A stretch of DNA of 64,000 bases. Source: Amphiura filiformis (Eukaryota > Echinodermata > Ophiuroidea > Amphilepidida > Amphiuridae). The stretch covers positions 30,502,848 to 30,566,847 of the forward strand of contig NC_092641.1 in NCBI RefSeq assembly GCF_039555335.1, read 5' to 3'. This document shows positions 12,384 to 23,011 of this stretch, piece by piece. Positions within the stretch are counted from its first letter, which is position 1; the number at the start of each line of letters is the position of its first letter. Made by a program: the position numbers and the translations under genes. The notes below the pieces were generated by a model. It was not told where the DNA came from. It saw only the letters and a list, made by a program, of their open reading frames with translations, and did not search any database.

Positions 12384-15017
12384 AAGAAAACATTTTGTCC
12401 TCAAAATACGAGGTAATATTGAAAAGATATACACAAAAAAAAAAAAAAACATAAATAAACACCAGTTTTCAGACTGTAGATCTACTGCCACATTATACAA
12501 AACCAAGTCCTACATCACAATTACCAGTAATGCCATTCCTGAGCAAAGGAATCCACCATCATCCAGTCTCATCTCAGGAATCAGGACTATTTACGGACAT
12601 CCAACATCATAATGTCACAGGATAGCGAATCTGCAGTCATCTCCTGGTTCAGATATTTTTAAGCTTACCAAAAAAAAAATAATAATAATAAGACAACAGT
12701 ATAAAAGTCATGAAGAACGAGAGTTAATTAGTGCTTACGTTAACTTCCTGAACAAACGATCAACTCAGTTGAATTTCGTTAAATGCACACGAGAACTGTA
12801 TCCAGAAGTATGAAATACACGAATGATTGAAACAATAACAAACAGTTCATTCACAAATTATTTCCAATGTTTACATCTTCGCAAATGTTTGAGCTGCTAC
12901 TGACAGCCCGTATCCCATAAGCAGGAACTACTTTCGGCGCGTTGTTAGAATTTGCAAAATTGAGCAGTCAAAATAGTGAATTCTTGTACGAATTCTGATT
13001 CTCACATCTACATAAACACACTTTTAACAGTGTTTGTAAAAATAAATAATAATTTAAGAGAATCAATCCTTTTATGTTGAGGAATAAACACATTTTAAAC
13101 ATGCGAGATAAATATATCTCCAGAAACATTCAATTTACCTTGGAAACAAACATGTACAGTTGTAAACATGTACGTACACATGTGCATCAACATGAAGAGT
13201 TCGTCGCACACGTACATGTCATTTCATTCATTGAAACAGCTGATCGCCAAACAATAACATTTGAAAATCAATATCGAACTGTCAAAACAGTTGTACGATA
13301 TTTACAATGAAAATGTGCCGACTGTTCAATGTGGTGAGCAGCTAAATTTTCTATCAACACTTGTATGGTTGATGTTCACCAATAATAATTTAAAGATTTC
13401 CAGCAATGTTTTCCAGCCAGCATGGCCAGGAATATAAACAACAAAAATGTGAAATTTTCAACACTGCTTGATGACGTCCATCCATGTCTGTGGATTTATA
13501 TTATAATGTCTCTCTATATAAAGTTGACTGACTACGGTTGGTATTTTCACATGGTGAAACATTGAAGACTGAAAGGTAAAGTGGTGACAAATTAATGCAA
13601 TTTTAGGCAGACATGTAAGCTTATAAAAATAAACATACAAATTCATTTCATCAACAATATAAAAAGGTTTATCCATCCTTCCTGGTTGATGACGTCTGTC
13701 ACTGTGTCAGGTATGCAGTGCAGGCTGTGTCCAATCTTGAACTTCCATCTTCAGGTAGGAACAGTATTCTGGAACACTTGCACTGAAGTTGTAATCTTCT
13801 TCGCCAATGTCTTTGACTTCGTCGTTGTCTTCGTTGCCACTCCGATGCACTTCTATCAGGAATCACACAACACAAGAAGAAATTATTTAAGTTCACCTGT
13901 TCATGAGTTCTGCAAATGATAAATTGTTCTTGGTAGTTTCCTCTTCTGCTTGTAGTTGTAGTGCATGGCTTGTAGGTGCTGTTATTTACAGTTCTCAGTT
14001 TTTGCGGTTTCCACAGTAATTTTAAAATGTCTGTGAAAATGTCTGTGAGAATGAGTCGTAGAACAGCCTGCTTTCAAACTTCGTCTTCATAGATTGAGTC
14101 GGTAGAACTGGTCGAACATCCATCTGGAAACATCACACCATCGTTGTTGCCTGGTAGTTGTAAACATCTGATGCCAGTGAGGTGCCACATGAATGTCGAA
14201 AGTAATTTTGGTTTGTTACTTTCTGTATTCTATGACAATTTCTGAGGGTTTTATGTCTGCTGTAGTGTTAGATTAGAGAGTTCTTGACTCTCTTGATGAG
14301 TCAGCGGACACCTCAAATTTCAGTTTAGTCTGCTCAATCGTACAATGTATGCTTTGTTGTGTCCATACAACAGGTCTATGGCTATGCATACAAAATTATA
14401 TTGAAGCCATGTAGCTTCAGTCATTTTTTTAGAGCAGCAGTATTATACAGGTAAGTTAAATTACCATTTGCAATTAAATTATTGCAAGTTTTGGTGTACA
14501 ATAAAAATCTTGTACAAATCTGATGAGGTTAAATTATAAAATATATTGTTCTTGTTGGCATTGAACAATATTGTTTGTTCAAAAGCATTTTAAACTTTTG
14601 AACTGCATCATACCAAATCAAAAGAAAAATCATGCCATTACCGGGGCCCTCGGTAAGTGCACTCTTCAACCTTTGATTCGATATTATAGTGACAATTCTT
14701 AACATGAATACATCATGAAACTTGTGCATTTTTGCACATGTGAAGTCACTAAACCTCTTTTCATTATTTCTGTGGTGACAATTCTTAACATGGTTTGAGG
14801 TGTAACCATGAAACTCGTGTATGCGCATGTTACACATGTGAAGCCACCATAATGTTTCTATAAGTTAACGGATAGTTCGCCTTTTCCAGGCTCGCCTTTG
14901 AGCTGAAGGAGATTTTCTCTTTACTCGTTCAGGTGTTGTTTGTACATGTACCTGATTTATTTTTCGAAATGTCATCTATCAAGTCAATAATTGTTTTGTC
15001 AATGATAGTTTTTGACT
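12384..15017. other. Non-coding interior of the LTR element
   Basis: 2.6 kb between gag and the 3' LTR with only short ORFs and no recognisable pol motif. A degenerate direct duplication ('ttaagaattgtcac' blocks) lies at about 14690-14800. The space corresponds to where pol would lie. Confidence 0.6.
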
Positions 15018-15815
15018 CTACATGTACATGACATTTTCTGAGTTCTTCAGCCTTGTAAAAGACTCTGTTTCCACTGCTATTTGTACCATGGCATTAAAAG
15101 AGGCAGGTTTGGCATGTAAAATGTTCAGTCTTACCCGGCTATCTAGTATAGCATTTACAAAGTATTTCTTTGCCAATTCTTGTGTGGAAGAATCAGGCAT
15201 TGTGGGAAAGACTATTTTAACCAGTGTGCGAATATCATGAGCCAGGTCAGGTAAAGTTTCATTAGGATTTCTGACTCTGTTATTTAATTTCATCCAAAAT
15301 AATTCTTCCTGGTTTTCATGACCAAACCTTAGGTTCAAGGAAGTTAAAAGTGAGTGAAAGTTGTGTCTTTTTGAAGCTTCCACATCATTCAGTACTCCTT
15401 GTGCCGTACCTCTTAAATTTGCAGCTAAATGCATAGCTTTCTCGTAATCGTTCCAATTATAGTAGTCTGCTACCAATTCAAAGTGTAGCAGGTAATTGGA
15501 CCATGAGGTTGTGCCATCATATTTGTCTAGTTTGATGTCAGGCTTGTTTGGTGCATGCTCAAAATCATTAGACTGAGAGTGTGCAGTGGCTTCACTGAAT
15601 GATGCCAGGTTATCCTGCTCGTTACTATTTTGGTACTTTGAAGCCGACACATTTGGATCACTGAAACGAGCTTCAGTCAACATTTTGACAATGCATTCTA
15701 TAGCTGCTTCAATCTGACCAACTTTACTGTGTAAAGAGGCTATGTGCCATTGTTCATGCTTTTCTTGCATGTCTGAGTCCGAAGACTCGTTGCAATTGGC
15801 AGTGGTGACTGTCAT
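15018..15815 (-). CDS. Retrotransposon Gag-like protein
   Basis: A 265-residue ORF starting shortly after the primer-binding site. From about residue 95 it shows the Gag capsid-like pattern of Ty3/gypsy elements: DKYDGT...W..Y...FE..AD...W, EKA..LA..LRG.A, then RFG, followed by R.....E.L..LA.DI..L. The N-terminal 90 residues are polar and acidic. There is no CCHC zinc knuckle, and the frame stops at once after SENVMYM, so nucleocapsid and pol are absent. Gag would assemble the particle in which the RNA is copied. The frame is intact despite the lack of pol, suggesting recent mobility or selection on Gag. Confidence 0.8.
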   Translation of the reverse strand: MTVTTANCNESSDSDMQEKHEQWHIASLHSKVGQIEAAIECIVKMLTEARFSDPNVSASKYQNSNEQDNLASFSEATAHSQSNDFEHAPNKPDIKLDKYDGTTSWSNYLLHFELVADYYNWNDYEKAMHLAANLRGTAQGVLNDVEASKRHNFHSLLTSLNLRFGHENQEELFWMKLNNRVRNPNETLPDLAHDIRTLVKIVFPTMPDSSTQELAKKYFVNAILDSRVRLNILHAKPASFNAMVQIAVETESFTRLKNSENVMYM

Positions 15816-16174
15816 GGCATTAGTTCAATTTTCTTGACTTCAGCCAAATTATTTGACAGATTCTGTATGCTCTTGGCATGAAGGGTTTGACCTGCTTATT
15901 TACAGTATTGTCGTCAAATGCCCTTAACTTTGTGTCAAGTCGGTATCAAAGAACACCTCATTGTGATCTCGATTCCGATTTTCAAGTTTCGAGTCACGAT
16001 CGAATTTGAAGTTGATTTTCGAGTTTGAAGTTGTTGAGGTTAATTGCTCTTTAACATGAGGTTTTTATGCTTAACTTATTGATCCATCGTTTAAATCTCC
16101 TTGATCCTTTACTAACACTATTTGTAGCCAATTTTATAATAATGTAGGTCGAAAATCTGATAAAAAGACTTTCT

Positions 16175-16192
16175 ATCCCACCGCTGCCCCCA
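16175..16192 (-). promoter_or_regulatory. Primer-binding site complementary to tRNA-Leu
   Basis: Two bases inside the 5' LTR the minus strand reads TGGGGGCAGCGGTGGGAT. A metazoan tRNA-Leu(AAG) ending ...ATCCCACCGCTGCCACCA would pair with 17 of these 18 bases. The tRNA sequence is from general knowledge and was not searched. Confidence 0.75.
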
Positions 16193-16194
16193 AA

Positions 16195-17432
16195 TGAAAC
16201 GGATGTGCCTTGGCCTACAAATATAAATATGGACTAAATCATGGTAGCGTGAAAGTCCCAAAGGATCGATGTGAAATATAGGCCTAAATGTCAGGATCAT
16301 GAATAGCATAAATACCTGGTCGTCGTTAATTATAAAATGGTTGTAAGATTGATTGTGATTTGCCACGGATTGTGAATTAATTAATTTAAGTAACTTAATT
16401 AAAGAAATGAGATCAATAAAGGTGACTCATGACAACATATAAAATTATCAATATTATATTGTACTGGTTTCCCAGCGTAAGTAAACTATAAGCTTCACAA
16501 TGCACAACAATATATTCAATATTCACGTATCAAGTTTACAATTCCAATCTCATTACTGAAATTATCAGCAAAATAACGACATTATTTAATCACTAAAACC
16601 AGTCACTTCATCCTGTAAAAGTCACGAGTGCATCGGCATAAAAGCTTAAATCATCGTGGGTTTGTTTACAAATAAACAGCTGATTGCTGTAATTTCCCAC
16701 GCTCAAATTGATGACGAAATTTAGAGTATCGGACTCTATCGCCGATCTCTCAAATACATTTATTACCGTATATTATTTATTTATTAAAAGGCCGACGTAT
16801 TGATTAGAAAATCGTGACAATTAATGAGATGAATTAACTAAAGAAATTAATGATTTATGTTTTATCGACGATGCGTATTTATTTATCTGACTGAAGTTAA
16901 AAATAGAAAAGCCAAAAACCTGATCACGTCATAAGCGAGAACTCACTCGGAATTAATCCGCGCTTACTGAGTCTCCGTGATCCAAAAGTATACAAAAATT
17001 ATAAGTAAATTAAAAGCACATTTCTAGTCAGATATTATTTTAAATACGAATCATTACGAATTATTACAACACTCACGTAGCTGATCCTAAAAAGGATCAG
17101 CGAATTTAGTATCAGAATGTCCGAGTGCCGAAGTGCGAGTTGCAAGACATGCAATACACGTCCACCCGGTACAAAGCCTCGGCCGCAACTCAGCCGTTCC
17201 AAAACAACACGATCGGCATTTCATTTCTATATCGCGCAAACAATTTGGACGCGCAATTTGCGTACGCGCTGCGCCTGCAAAGCAAGCACGCAATACCTGA
17301 GCAAATGAAAATAAAGATTTAAATGAATAGATTATAAAATATGATAAAAATATGATTAGCGCTGCCGAAGTTTAAATGATGCTTTTCAATATTAGTAGGC
17401 CTACTGAGGAGCCTACTGGGGGTTCCGTTACA
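16195..17432 (-). repeat. 5' LTR (by element orientation)
   Basis: 1238-bp direct repeat with TG...CA ends, matching 11133-12371 almost base for base. It contains a short hairpin (ctgatcc...ggatcag, about 17080-17100). The small ORFs within it are not credible genes. Confidence 0.92.
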
Positions 17433-17679
17433 ATATAGCCTCATTTTAGTGAGCAATGACCAATCTCTTTAAATTTCAAATCTCGTTCAAAAAGTTACTA
17501 ATTTCGCCTGTTTTGTGATACGGTTGTATATTCAATGAACTATGACTTTGCTAAAGAGCGCTTACAAAGTTACAAGTAGGCCTATGTCCCAGCAATCGGA
17601 CAAATAATTTGGTGTAGGATCTGTCGACAAGATTGGAGCATTTTGACATTTCTACCCCTGTGTGACCTTTTGTGACCTC
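17433..17679. other. Short spacer between LTR element and LINE
   Basis: No gene seen. It begins with the ATAT target duplication. Confidence 0.5.
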
Positions 17680-17847
17680 TTCTTCTTCTTCTTCTTCCTT
17701 TGAAGTACAGTCCTCTCTACGAGAGTATTGTCGTACTGTGTGCAGTGCAAATGTGGCGAGCAGGAACACGACTTCCAGTGATGCTCTTGGAGAAACTATT
17801 TACAGGTGCAGAATAAGGTGCAAGTAAAAACCAAAACCACTGAGCGG

Positions 17848-18708
17848 TTAGCGGAGTGTCAGCAGGTTCAGCCTACTCCTGAAGGAATCCAGGGATTCGG
17901 CTGACACTACCGAGGCAGGAAGTTGGTTCCACAGGCAGATGGTGCTGGGAAAGAAGGAGTGTTGGTAGGCTAAGATCCTGCAGTGCTGTTGCCTATATTG
18001 CATGGGGTGACCTCTGGTTGACACGGTGGATGGAATGAAGAGAGGTGGGCCAGATGGAATGGCCACAAGCCCATAGACGATGCGGTAAAGCATGATCACT
18101 TTGTTATGGGCTCGTCTTTCATAGAGTGTTTTCCATTGCAGGTCTTCTAGCATTTTGGTAACACTGTGCCTCTGGTGGTAGTCAGATTTAACAAATCGGG
18201 CAGCTCTTCGTTGAACCATGTCTAACCGGGTCACAAGATCCTTTGGATGGGGGTCCCAGACTGATGAAGCGAATTCCAGAGTAGGGCGAACATAGGCGTT
18301 GTAAGCTTGTTCCTTGATCTTGGCTGGACACTTCCTGAGGTTCCTTTGTAAGAACCCTCTGGTACTATTTGCCTTCTTGCAGATATTATTGACATGAGGT
18401 TTCCAGTTTAGGTTTTTATGAATGGTGACACCTAGGTATTTGGCTTCATCAATGGTGCGTAGAGTTGTTCCATGTATGGAATACTGGGCGTTAACAACTT
18501 TCTTCTTGTTGGTAATTCGAAGCACCTCGCACTTGTCTGGGTTGAAAGCCATCTGCCATGTCTTCTCCCATGTCTGAAGACGAGCCAGGTCATCTTGAAG
18601 GGCAGAAGCATCATGGTCCGATCTGATTGGTCGATAGAGGAGTGCATCGTCGGCAAAAAGACGTATGTTGGATGTGACGGCTTCTGGTAGGTCATTAATA
18701 AAAACCAA
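17848..18708 (-). CDS. LINE reverse transcriptase, C-terminal half and tail
   Basis: Begins VFINDLPEAV and carries the catalytic FADDALLY motif at about residue 18-25, then the KYLGV block and the conserved C-terminal region (PTLEFASSVWDP, VQRRAARF) ending LDSFRSRLNLLTL. The stop at 17848 is the natural end of the LINE ORF. It is in the same frame as 18721-19392, separated by one stop. Confidence 0.85.
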   Translation of the reverse strand: MVFINDLPEAVTSNIRLFADDALLYRPIRSDHDASALQDDLARLQTWEKTWQMAFNPDKCEVLRITNKKKVVNAQYSIHGTTLRTIDEAKYLGVTIHKNLNWKPHVNNICKKANSTRGFLQRNLRKCPAKIKEQAYNAYVRPTLEFASSVWDPHPKDLVTRLDMVQRRAARFVKSDYHQRHSVTKMLEDLQWKTLYERRAHNKVIMLYRIVYGLVAIPSGPPLFIPSTVSTRGHPMQYRQQHCRILAYQHSFFPSTICLWNQLPASVVSAESLDSFRSRLNLLTLR

Positions 18709-18720
18709 AAGAGGAGGGAC

Positions 18721-19392
18721 CTAGCACTGTCCCTGTGGGACGCCAGATGTGACGTCTGATGTGCAGCTCTTTTTACCTTCCAAGACGACTTGTTGGGTGC
18801 GGCCGGACAGGAAGTCACGGATCCAGGACAGGAGATGACCGCGCACGCCGACATGGTGGAGTTTCAGTAGGAGTCGTTCGTGGGGATCCCGGTCGAAGGC
18901 CTTGGAAAAATCTAGTAGGATGGCATCAACTTGTTCTTTGTCGCGAAGGCCCTCGGCCAGGTCTTGGATGGTAAGCAGAAGCTGAGACTCACACGAATGC
19001 CTCTTCCTGAAGCCAAATTGCTTACTGGTAAGTATGCCATGTTCATCAAGATGGTGTATTATCTGGCTGTGAAGGATATGTTCCATGAGCTTACAGATGA
19101 TGGAAGTTAATGATATGGGACGGTAGTTCTCCGGTTTGTGTTTATCGCCTTTTTTAAAAATTGGTGAGACATCTGCTGACTTCCATTGAAGTGGAATCTT
19201 GCCTTGATGTAGAGAGGCTTCAAACAACAACGTCAAAGCTGGGGCCAACTCATTAGCACCTTCCTTCAGAAGATAGGCCGGAATGTTGTCGGGGCCTGAA
19301 GCTGAGAATGGCTTAACCTTAGCCAGCAGATTGCGTACTCCCTCAACTCTGATGGTGAATTGAGGTACCTCAGGATGGATAGTTGGACCCAA
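18721..19392 (-). CDS. LINE reverse transcriptase, N-terminal half
   Basis: Shows SGPDNIPAYLLKE, the W...V.PIFKKGD...ENYRPISL block, QFGFR, motif A (LLDFSKAFD) and GVPQG. The frame ends at a TAG just after GVPQG, where a one-base loss has garbled the expected VLGPLLF. The catalytic Asp pair lies in the next segment. Confidence 0.85.
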   Translation of the reverse strand: MGPTIHPEVPQFTIRVEGVRNLLAKVKPFSASGPDNIPAYLLKEGANELAPALTLLFEASLHQGKIPLQWKSADVSPIFKKGDKHKPENYRPISLTSIICKLMEHILHSQIIHHLDEHGILTSKQFGFRKRHSCESQLLLTIQDLAEGLRDKEQVDAILLDFSKAFDRDPHERLLLKLHHVGVRGHLLSWIRDFLSGRTQQVVLEGKKSCTSDVTSGVPQGQC

Positions 19393-19492
19393 ACTTGGGA
19401 GGTTGGTTGTATCTTCGTCGGTAAAGACGGAGCGAATTGATCGTTAAGCATGTTCGCCTTGACAACACTATCACTTTGTAGGAGACCATCCT

Positions 19493-20602
19493 TCATAAGT
19501 GGAGCGACGCCGAATTTTCACATCTGTTGCTTTTTATAAACGACCATAGCTTTTTGGAGTTCCCAGATGAATCATCACATATCATATTGTTGACATAATT
19601 ATTGTAAGCGAGACGACAGTCAGATTGCATTTGCTTTTTCAGACTCTTGTATCTGGAGCGGTCATTTTTGGACTTGGTCTTCTTAGCTTTCATGAAAGCT
19701 CTCTTTTTTCTCCTAGCAAGTTGTTTAAGGTGGCTATTGATCCACGGCTGGTTGAAGCGAGTGGTAGACATTTTGGAAGGAACACAATCTACCAAGGTTT
19801 CTTGCATGTTGGTGGAAATTTGATTCCACAAGTTATCAACAGGAGTATCAATTGAGTTAATCATGATAAAGTTGGTAGAAAAATCAGAGAAGTTACTTTT
19901 AACTTTTGACATGTCAGCTTTTTTCCACAGAAACAGTTTCCTGCGCACTGGTTTCTGGCGCTTAGCCCGGACATCTGAGATGGTCAGGACCATTTCATGA
20001 TCACTAAGAGCTGGTAGAGGAACACACTTGCTGATAAGAGCTGGTCTATTTGTTAAAAATAAGTCCAATATATTGTCTTCTCTGGTGCAAAAATCCACTA
20101 TCTGGGTGAGGCCCAGATCTTGGAAAGTTGAAAGGAAGCACTCATTTATTGACAGTTTATACTGATGACCGACGATTGCATCATTAGGCCATGATATGTC
20201 TGGAAGGTTAAAATCACCGCTGACCCACACTGTGGCAGAAGGAAATTTGGTGATGATATCACGTATGGCTTGACACAAAAACTGGGCATATGGTAAATCA
20301 TTTCTCGGTGGTCTGTATGCAGAGATGATCACAAGGGGCTGTTGCTGGTATAACTCAACTTTGGTTGCAACTATTTCACAATCTGTCTCTAACTTGATTT
20401 GGCTACCAATAAGATCATTTTTTTTCGCCAATTGGACTCCGCCGTAACCATCTGGACGATCTTGGCGAATAGGAGTGTTGTAACCAGGAGGCATCATCTC
20501 GCTGCTAAACATACCAGGTTTCAACCACGTTTCGTTCGCAATAATAACATCGGGTTGGCTAGAATCGACCGCTTCCCAGAAAGCCTCCTTCTTGGATTTC
20601 AA
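19493..20602 (-). CDS. LINE AP-endonuclease domain
   Basis: Blocks of the exonuclease-endonuclease-phosphatase fold occur in order: IIANETWL (about residue 20), YGGV, SAYRPP, SGDFNLPDISW (about 125) with the catalytic Asp-x-Asn, DNILDLFLTN, and LSDHEMV with the catalytic Asp-His. The basic linker after residue 230 (QPWI...RKKRAFMKAKK) is typical of CR1-like elements. It would nick target DNA for target-primed reverse transcription. The join to the reverse transcriptase is frameshifted near 19390-19500. Confidence 0.85.
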   Translation of the reverse strand: MKSKKEAFWEAVDSSQPDVIIANETWLKPGMFSSEMMPPGYNTPIRQDRPDGYGGVQLAKKNDLIGSQIKLETDCEIVATKVELYQQQPLVIISAYRPPRNDLPYAQFLCQAIRDIITKFPSATVWVSGDFNLPDISWPNDAIVGHQYKLSINECFLSTFQDLGLTQIVDFCTREDNILDLFLTNRPALISKCVPLPALSDHEMVLTISDVRAKRQKPVRRKLFLWKKADMSKVKSNFSDFSTNFIMINSIDTPVDNLWNQISTNMQETLVDCVPSKMSTTRFNQPWINSHLKQLARRKKRAFMKAKKTKSKNDRSRYKSLKKQMQSDCRLAYNNYVNNMICDDSSGNSKKLWSFIKSNRCENSASLHL

Positions 20603-20982
20603 ACTTTGAAGGTTGACAGATAGTGTTTTAAGTGGTCTAGAAACATTCTTCCTCCCTGTAGGTCTTTTAATGGGGATGAAGCGCTGTAGGGAGAGCCAAT
20701 ATCAGAGCCATCAGTTGTACTACCAGATGAACTACGTCTAATACTGCGCTCAACATTTCCCGGTGTCAGATCGTGGGATGATTTGTTATCCATACTAGCC
20801 AATGTGTCATATTTGTTTTCAGTTTCAGATACATAAGAGTCAAAAAGGGACGAAGAGTAATTCGGAGTGTCACAACTTGCACAAATCCAGGTAACATCCG
20901 AACTATTCAATCTGTCATAGGTTTCATGTGACATACCCATACAATCCGTGTGGAACCAGGTGTCATGAGGTGTCACATGCAA
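20599..20982 (-). CDS. LINE ORF segment with PHD-type finger
   Basis: The frame contains HVTPHDTWFHTDC...W.C.SC, the second half of a PHD-like Cys-His finger. The first Cys pair (CGVC, near 21025-21035) lies in another frame, so a frameshift cuts the finger. A Ser-rich linker follows to the endonuclease. The end of the frame (…LSTFKV) is a frameshift product: the next frame continues as LSVNLQSLKSKKEAFW, the usual start of the endonuclease. Confidence 0.65.
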   Translation of the reverse strand: MHVTPHDTWFHTDCMGMSHETYDRLNSSDVTWICASCDTPNYSSSLFDSYVSETENKYDTLASMDNKSSHDLTPGNVERSIRRSSSGSTTDGSDIGSPYSASSPLKDLQGGRMFLDHLKHYLSTFKV

Positions 20983-21018
20983 CAGCCATTCTAGTGCGTG
21001 ACCAACGCACAGCTTTTT

Positions 21019-21384
21019 TTACAAACACCGCAAAGGGTATTTGGGGGCATAGGGCCCAGGGTTTGACTCAGTATCACATGATTGAGTTATCAGCAGAATA
21101 CTTAAGTACAACAGGACCAGTTTTCTACTTGAATGGGTTGAGTAGCACTTGGATAAAAAGATTGAGTCAATTGACGAGCAGACACTTGACGAAAGAGAAG
21201 CTTGAAGAAATTTATGATAATTGAAGTGGTTTGATTCAGTTAAACTTGCAGCTGGGTACCAGGCACTAACAAAAGTACCACTTTGATTCAGTTTGTATGG
21301 TGTTTTATACTGTTCTTCCATGACAAAGTTACTGGCCAATGATGATATCACCAAGAGTGATAAAAGTAGGTGAAAATCAAACAT
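21019..21384 (-). CDS. LINE N-terminal ORF with 2A-like motif
   Basis: The 121-residue frame starts with a hydrophobic stretch (MFDFHLLLSLLVISS) and has a second hydrophobic stretch before SCDTESNPGP (DTESNPGP at 21052-21075). NPGP with D and E at the expected upstream places matches the 2A consensus D-x-E-x-N-P-G-P, though Thr replaces the usual Val/Ile. In 2A peptides the ribosome skips the Gly-Pro bond. Such motifs are known at the N-terminus of sea urchin CR1-like LINEs, some of which also act as signal sequences. The frame closes soon after NPGP, where the PHD finger begins in another frame. Confidence 0.7.
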   Translation of the reverse strand: MFDFHLLLSLLVISSLASNFVMEEQYKTPYKLNQSGTFVSAWYPAASLTESNHFNYHKFLQASLSSSVCSSIDSIFLSKCYSTHSSRKLVLLYLSILLITQSCDTESNPGPYAPKYPLRCL

Positions 21385-21836
21385 GATTGGTACTGACCTT
21401 AGTAAAGTTAACTGGAATACATGGGAAAGGATGCAAAAATAGCAGACTGCAAAGTGCTGATGGCTGGCAAGGCAAGTCTATGTCAGGTTTAAAATGGTAA
21501 ACAAACCTGCTATACTACATACATGATACGATCGTGATGGAGGATGGTCGCCATTTACATGCATGAATGAACTCACCGCCACTGTAGACACATGACACAC
21601 ACACAACCAAAACAACACAGATCGGTTGAAAAATACTTGTGATGAATGATGACTTCCTTGGAGCAAAACAATCCACAGAGTCAGATAATTCCAATCCAGG
21701 AAGAAGCTGGAAATATACTATGGAAGCAGGAACCAGGAATAAATCACAGATACTGCTAAATAAAGGATTTTGTAAGGTAGAAAACTGGAGCAAAATTAAA
21801 AGTCGTGTTCCCGCGGTCGTGACCTTTGACCCGCCG

Positions 21837-21882
21837 TCTAGAGGTAAATAGGGGTCCAATCTAGAGGTAAATAGGGGTCCAA
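21837..21882. repeat. Two-copy tandem repeat at LINE 5' end
   Basis: A 23-bp block starting tctagaggtaaataggggtc occurs twice head to tail. It may mark the 5' end of the LINE; duplicated 5' blocks are common in such elements. Confidence 0.7.
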
Positions 21883-21885
21883 TCT

Positions 21886-23011
21886 AAAATACCTCCATAT
21901 CTTGAAATACACTTTGGACCATGAACTTCATCTGTGGTCCTTTCATGCTTTTATCACAAAGTGCACAATGATTCAGCTTAGCAGCTGTACTACCTATCCT
22001 TTTTCGACAATATCGAAATCGAATTATATCATTTTGCCCATCCCTAAATCTGTGACGTTTGTGCCAAATAACTGATAGCTTGTTGTTGTATGCATCCGCT
22101 AATTAGCGTATGAATATCATAATCATGCAATTCATATCAATATATATTTTGAGACTTGAAGTTTTTAAAACTGAACAGATTAAATTAATTTGACATCATT
22201 TAAGCTATTTGAATACTTTGAATCTATTCAAACAAGAACTTGAGCTTCAGTATTTATTTACAATTTTGGACTACTTTATTCAATTATCCTCTTAGAATCA
22301 GCTCGTCACCCAGTTCCTGTTTGCAGAAATCTAGCAGTCATTGTCCCAAATTGGTGTAATTATTGCAGCTAAATCCGAGATTTTAATGCACTCTTTTACA
22401 CTTTTTATGGAACTTTGGTATACACTCAATGCTGGTGCATAAAGCGACGCAGCATTTTGCGCAGGTAATGTGTCAGAAATCTTTATTTTGATGGCCATTC
22501 GTAACTGAAGTTTTGTAGGGCTTGCTTGCAGTTGAGTTGCAATTCATTGCATACAAATTAATTACAAATAAAAAGCAATTCTTATTCTATGCAAGAATGA
22601 ACTTTTCATTTGATTAAAATTTCATTATCCCTTTCTTCACAAAACAAGACTGATTCTGAAACAAAAACCTAACTTAACTTGAAAAATAAAATCAATATAC
22701 GCCCACCCACTGTCCTGTCCTTTTTTTGCAAAATAAAACTTGGAAAGGCATTTTTGATTTTAAGGATCTCAAAAATTAAAGCTAACATCCAGCATGTCCA
22801 GGAGGTTTCGGAGGCACTGATCCCACGCAAGTGCCGCTGCCCTTGGCCCGAGAGCGCCACATCCTAAGTTTTCCTACACTTCGCAGAAATCTTCTGCATT
22901 TACATTCCCTGAAAGTGGAACTAGTCTCAGCATATTCCAATGTTGGCAGCTCTGCAATATTAAAAAAAAAAAAAAAAAAAAGATTTTGTCATGTTTATTT
23001 TGATTTACCGG
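21886..23011. other. Non-coding stretch
   Basis: AT-rich with no supported gene. A run of about 20 A lies at 22962-22981, next to the inverted-arm element. Confidence 0.5.

Larger units (their letters stand above)
11133..17432 (-). mobile_element. Complete non-autonomous LTR retrotransposon (gag only, Ty3/gypsy-like)
   Basis: Two near-identical 1.24-kb direct repeats bound a 3823-bp interior, and the whole is flanked by ATAT on both sides (11129-11132 and 17433-17436). Read on the minus strand the LTRs run TGTAACGG...CCGTTTCA. A primer-binding site follows the 5' LTR and a purine tract precedes the 3' LTR, which fixes the orientation. The only credible ORF is gag (15018-15815). I find no protease, reverse transcriptase, RNase H or integrase. 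The element resembles gag-retaining non-autonomous LTR elements (TR-GAG) and would need enzymes supplied by a relative. About a dozen LTR-LTR differences suggest a young insertion. Confidence 0.9.
17680..21885 (-). mobile_element. CR1-like non-LTR retrotransposon (LINE) with 2A-like peptide and PHD finger
   Basis: Minus-strand order: 5' region with a duplicated 23-bp block (21837-21882), an ORF ending in a 2A-like motif, a PHD-type finger, an AP-endonuclease, a reverse transcriptase, a C-terminal region and a 3' UTR ending in (GAA)n (about 17685-17703). Domain order and the microsatellite tail fit the CR1/L2 group. The coding path is broken by at least five single-base frame changes and one in-frame stop, yet all domains remain recognisable. 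Both ends are estimates; no target duplication was established. Confidence 0.85.
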
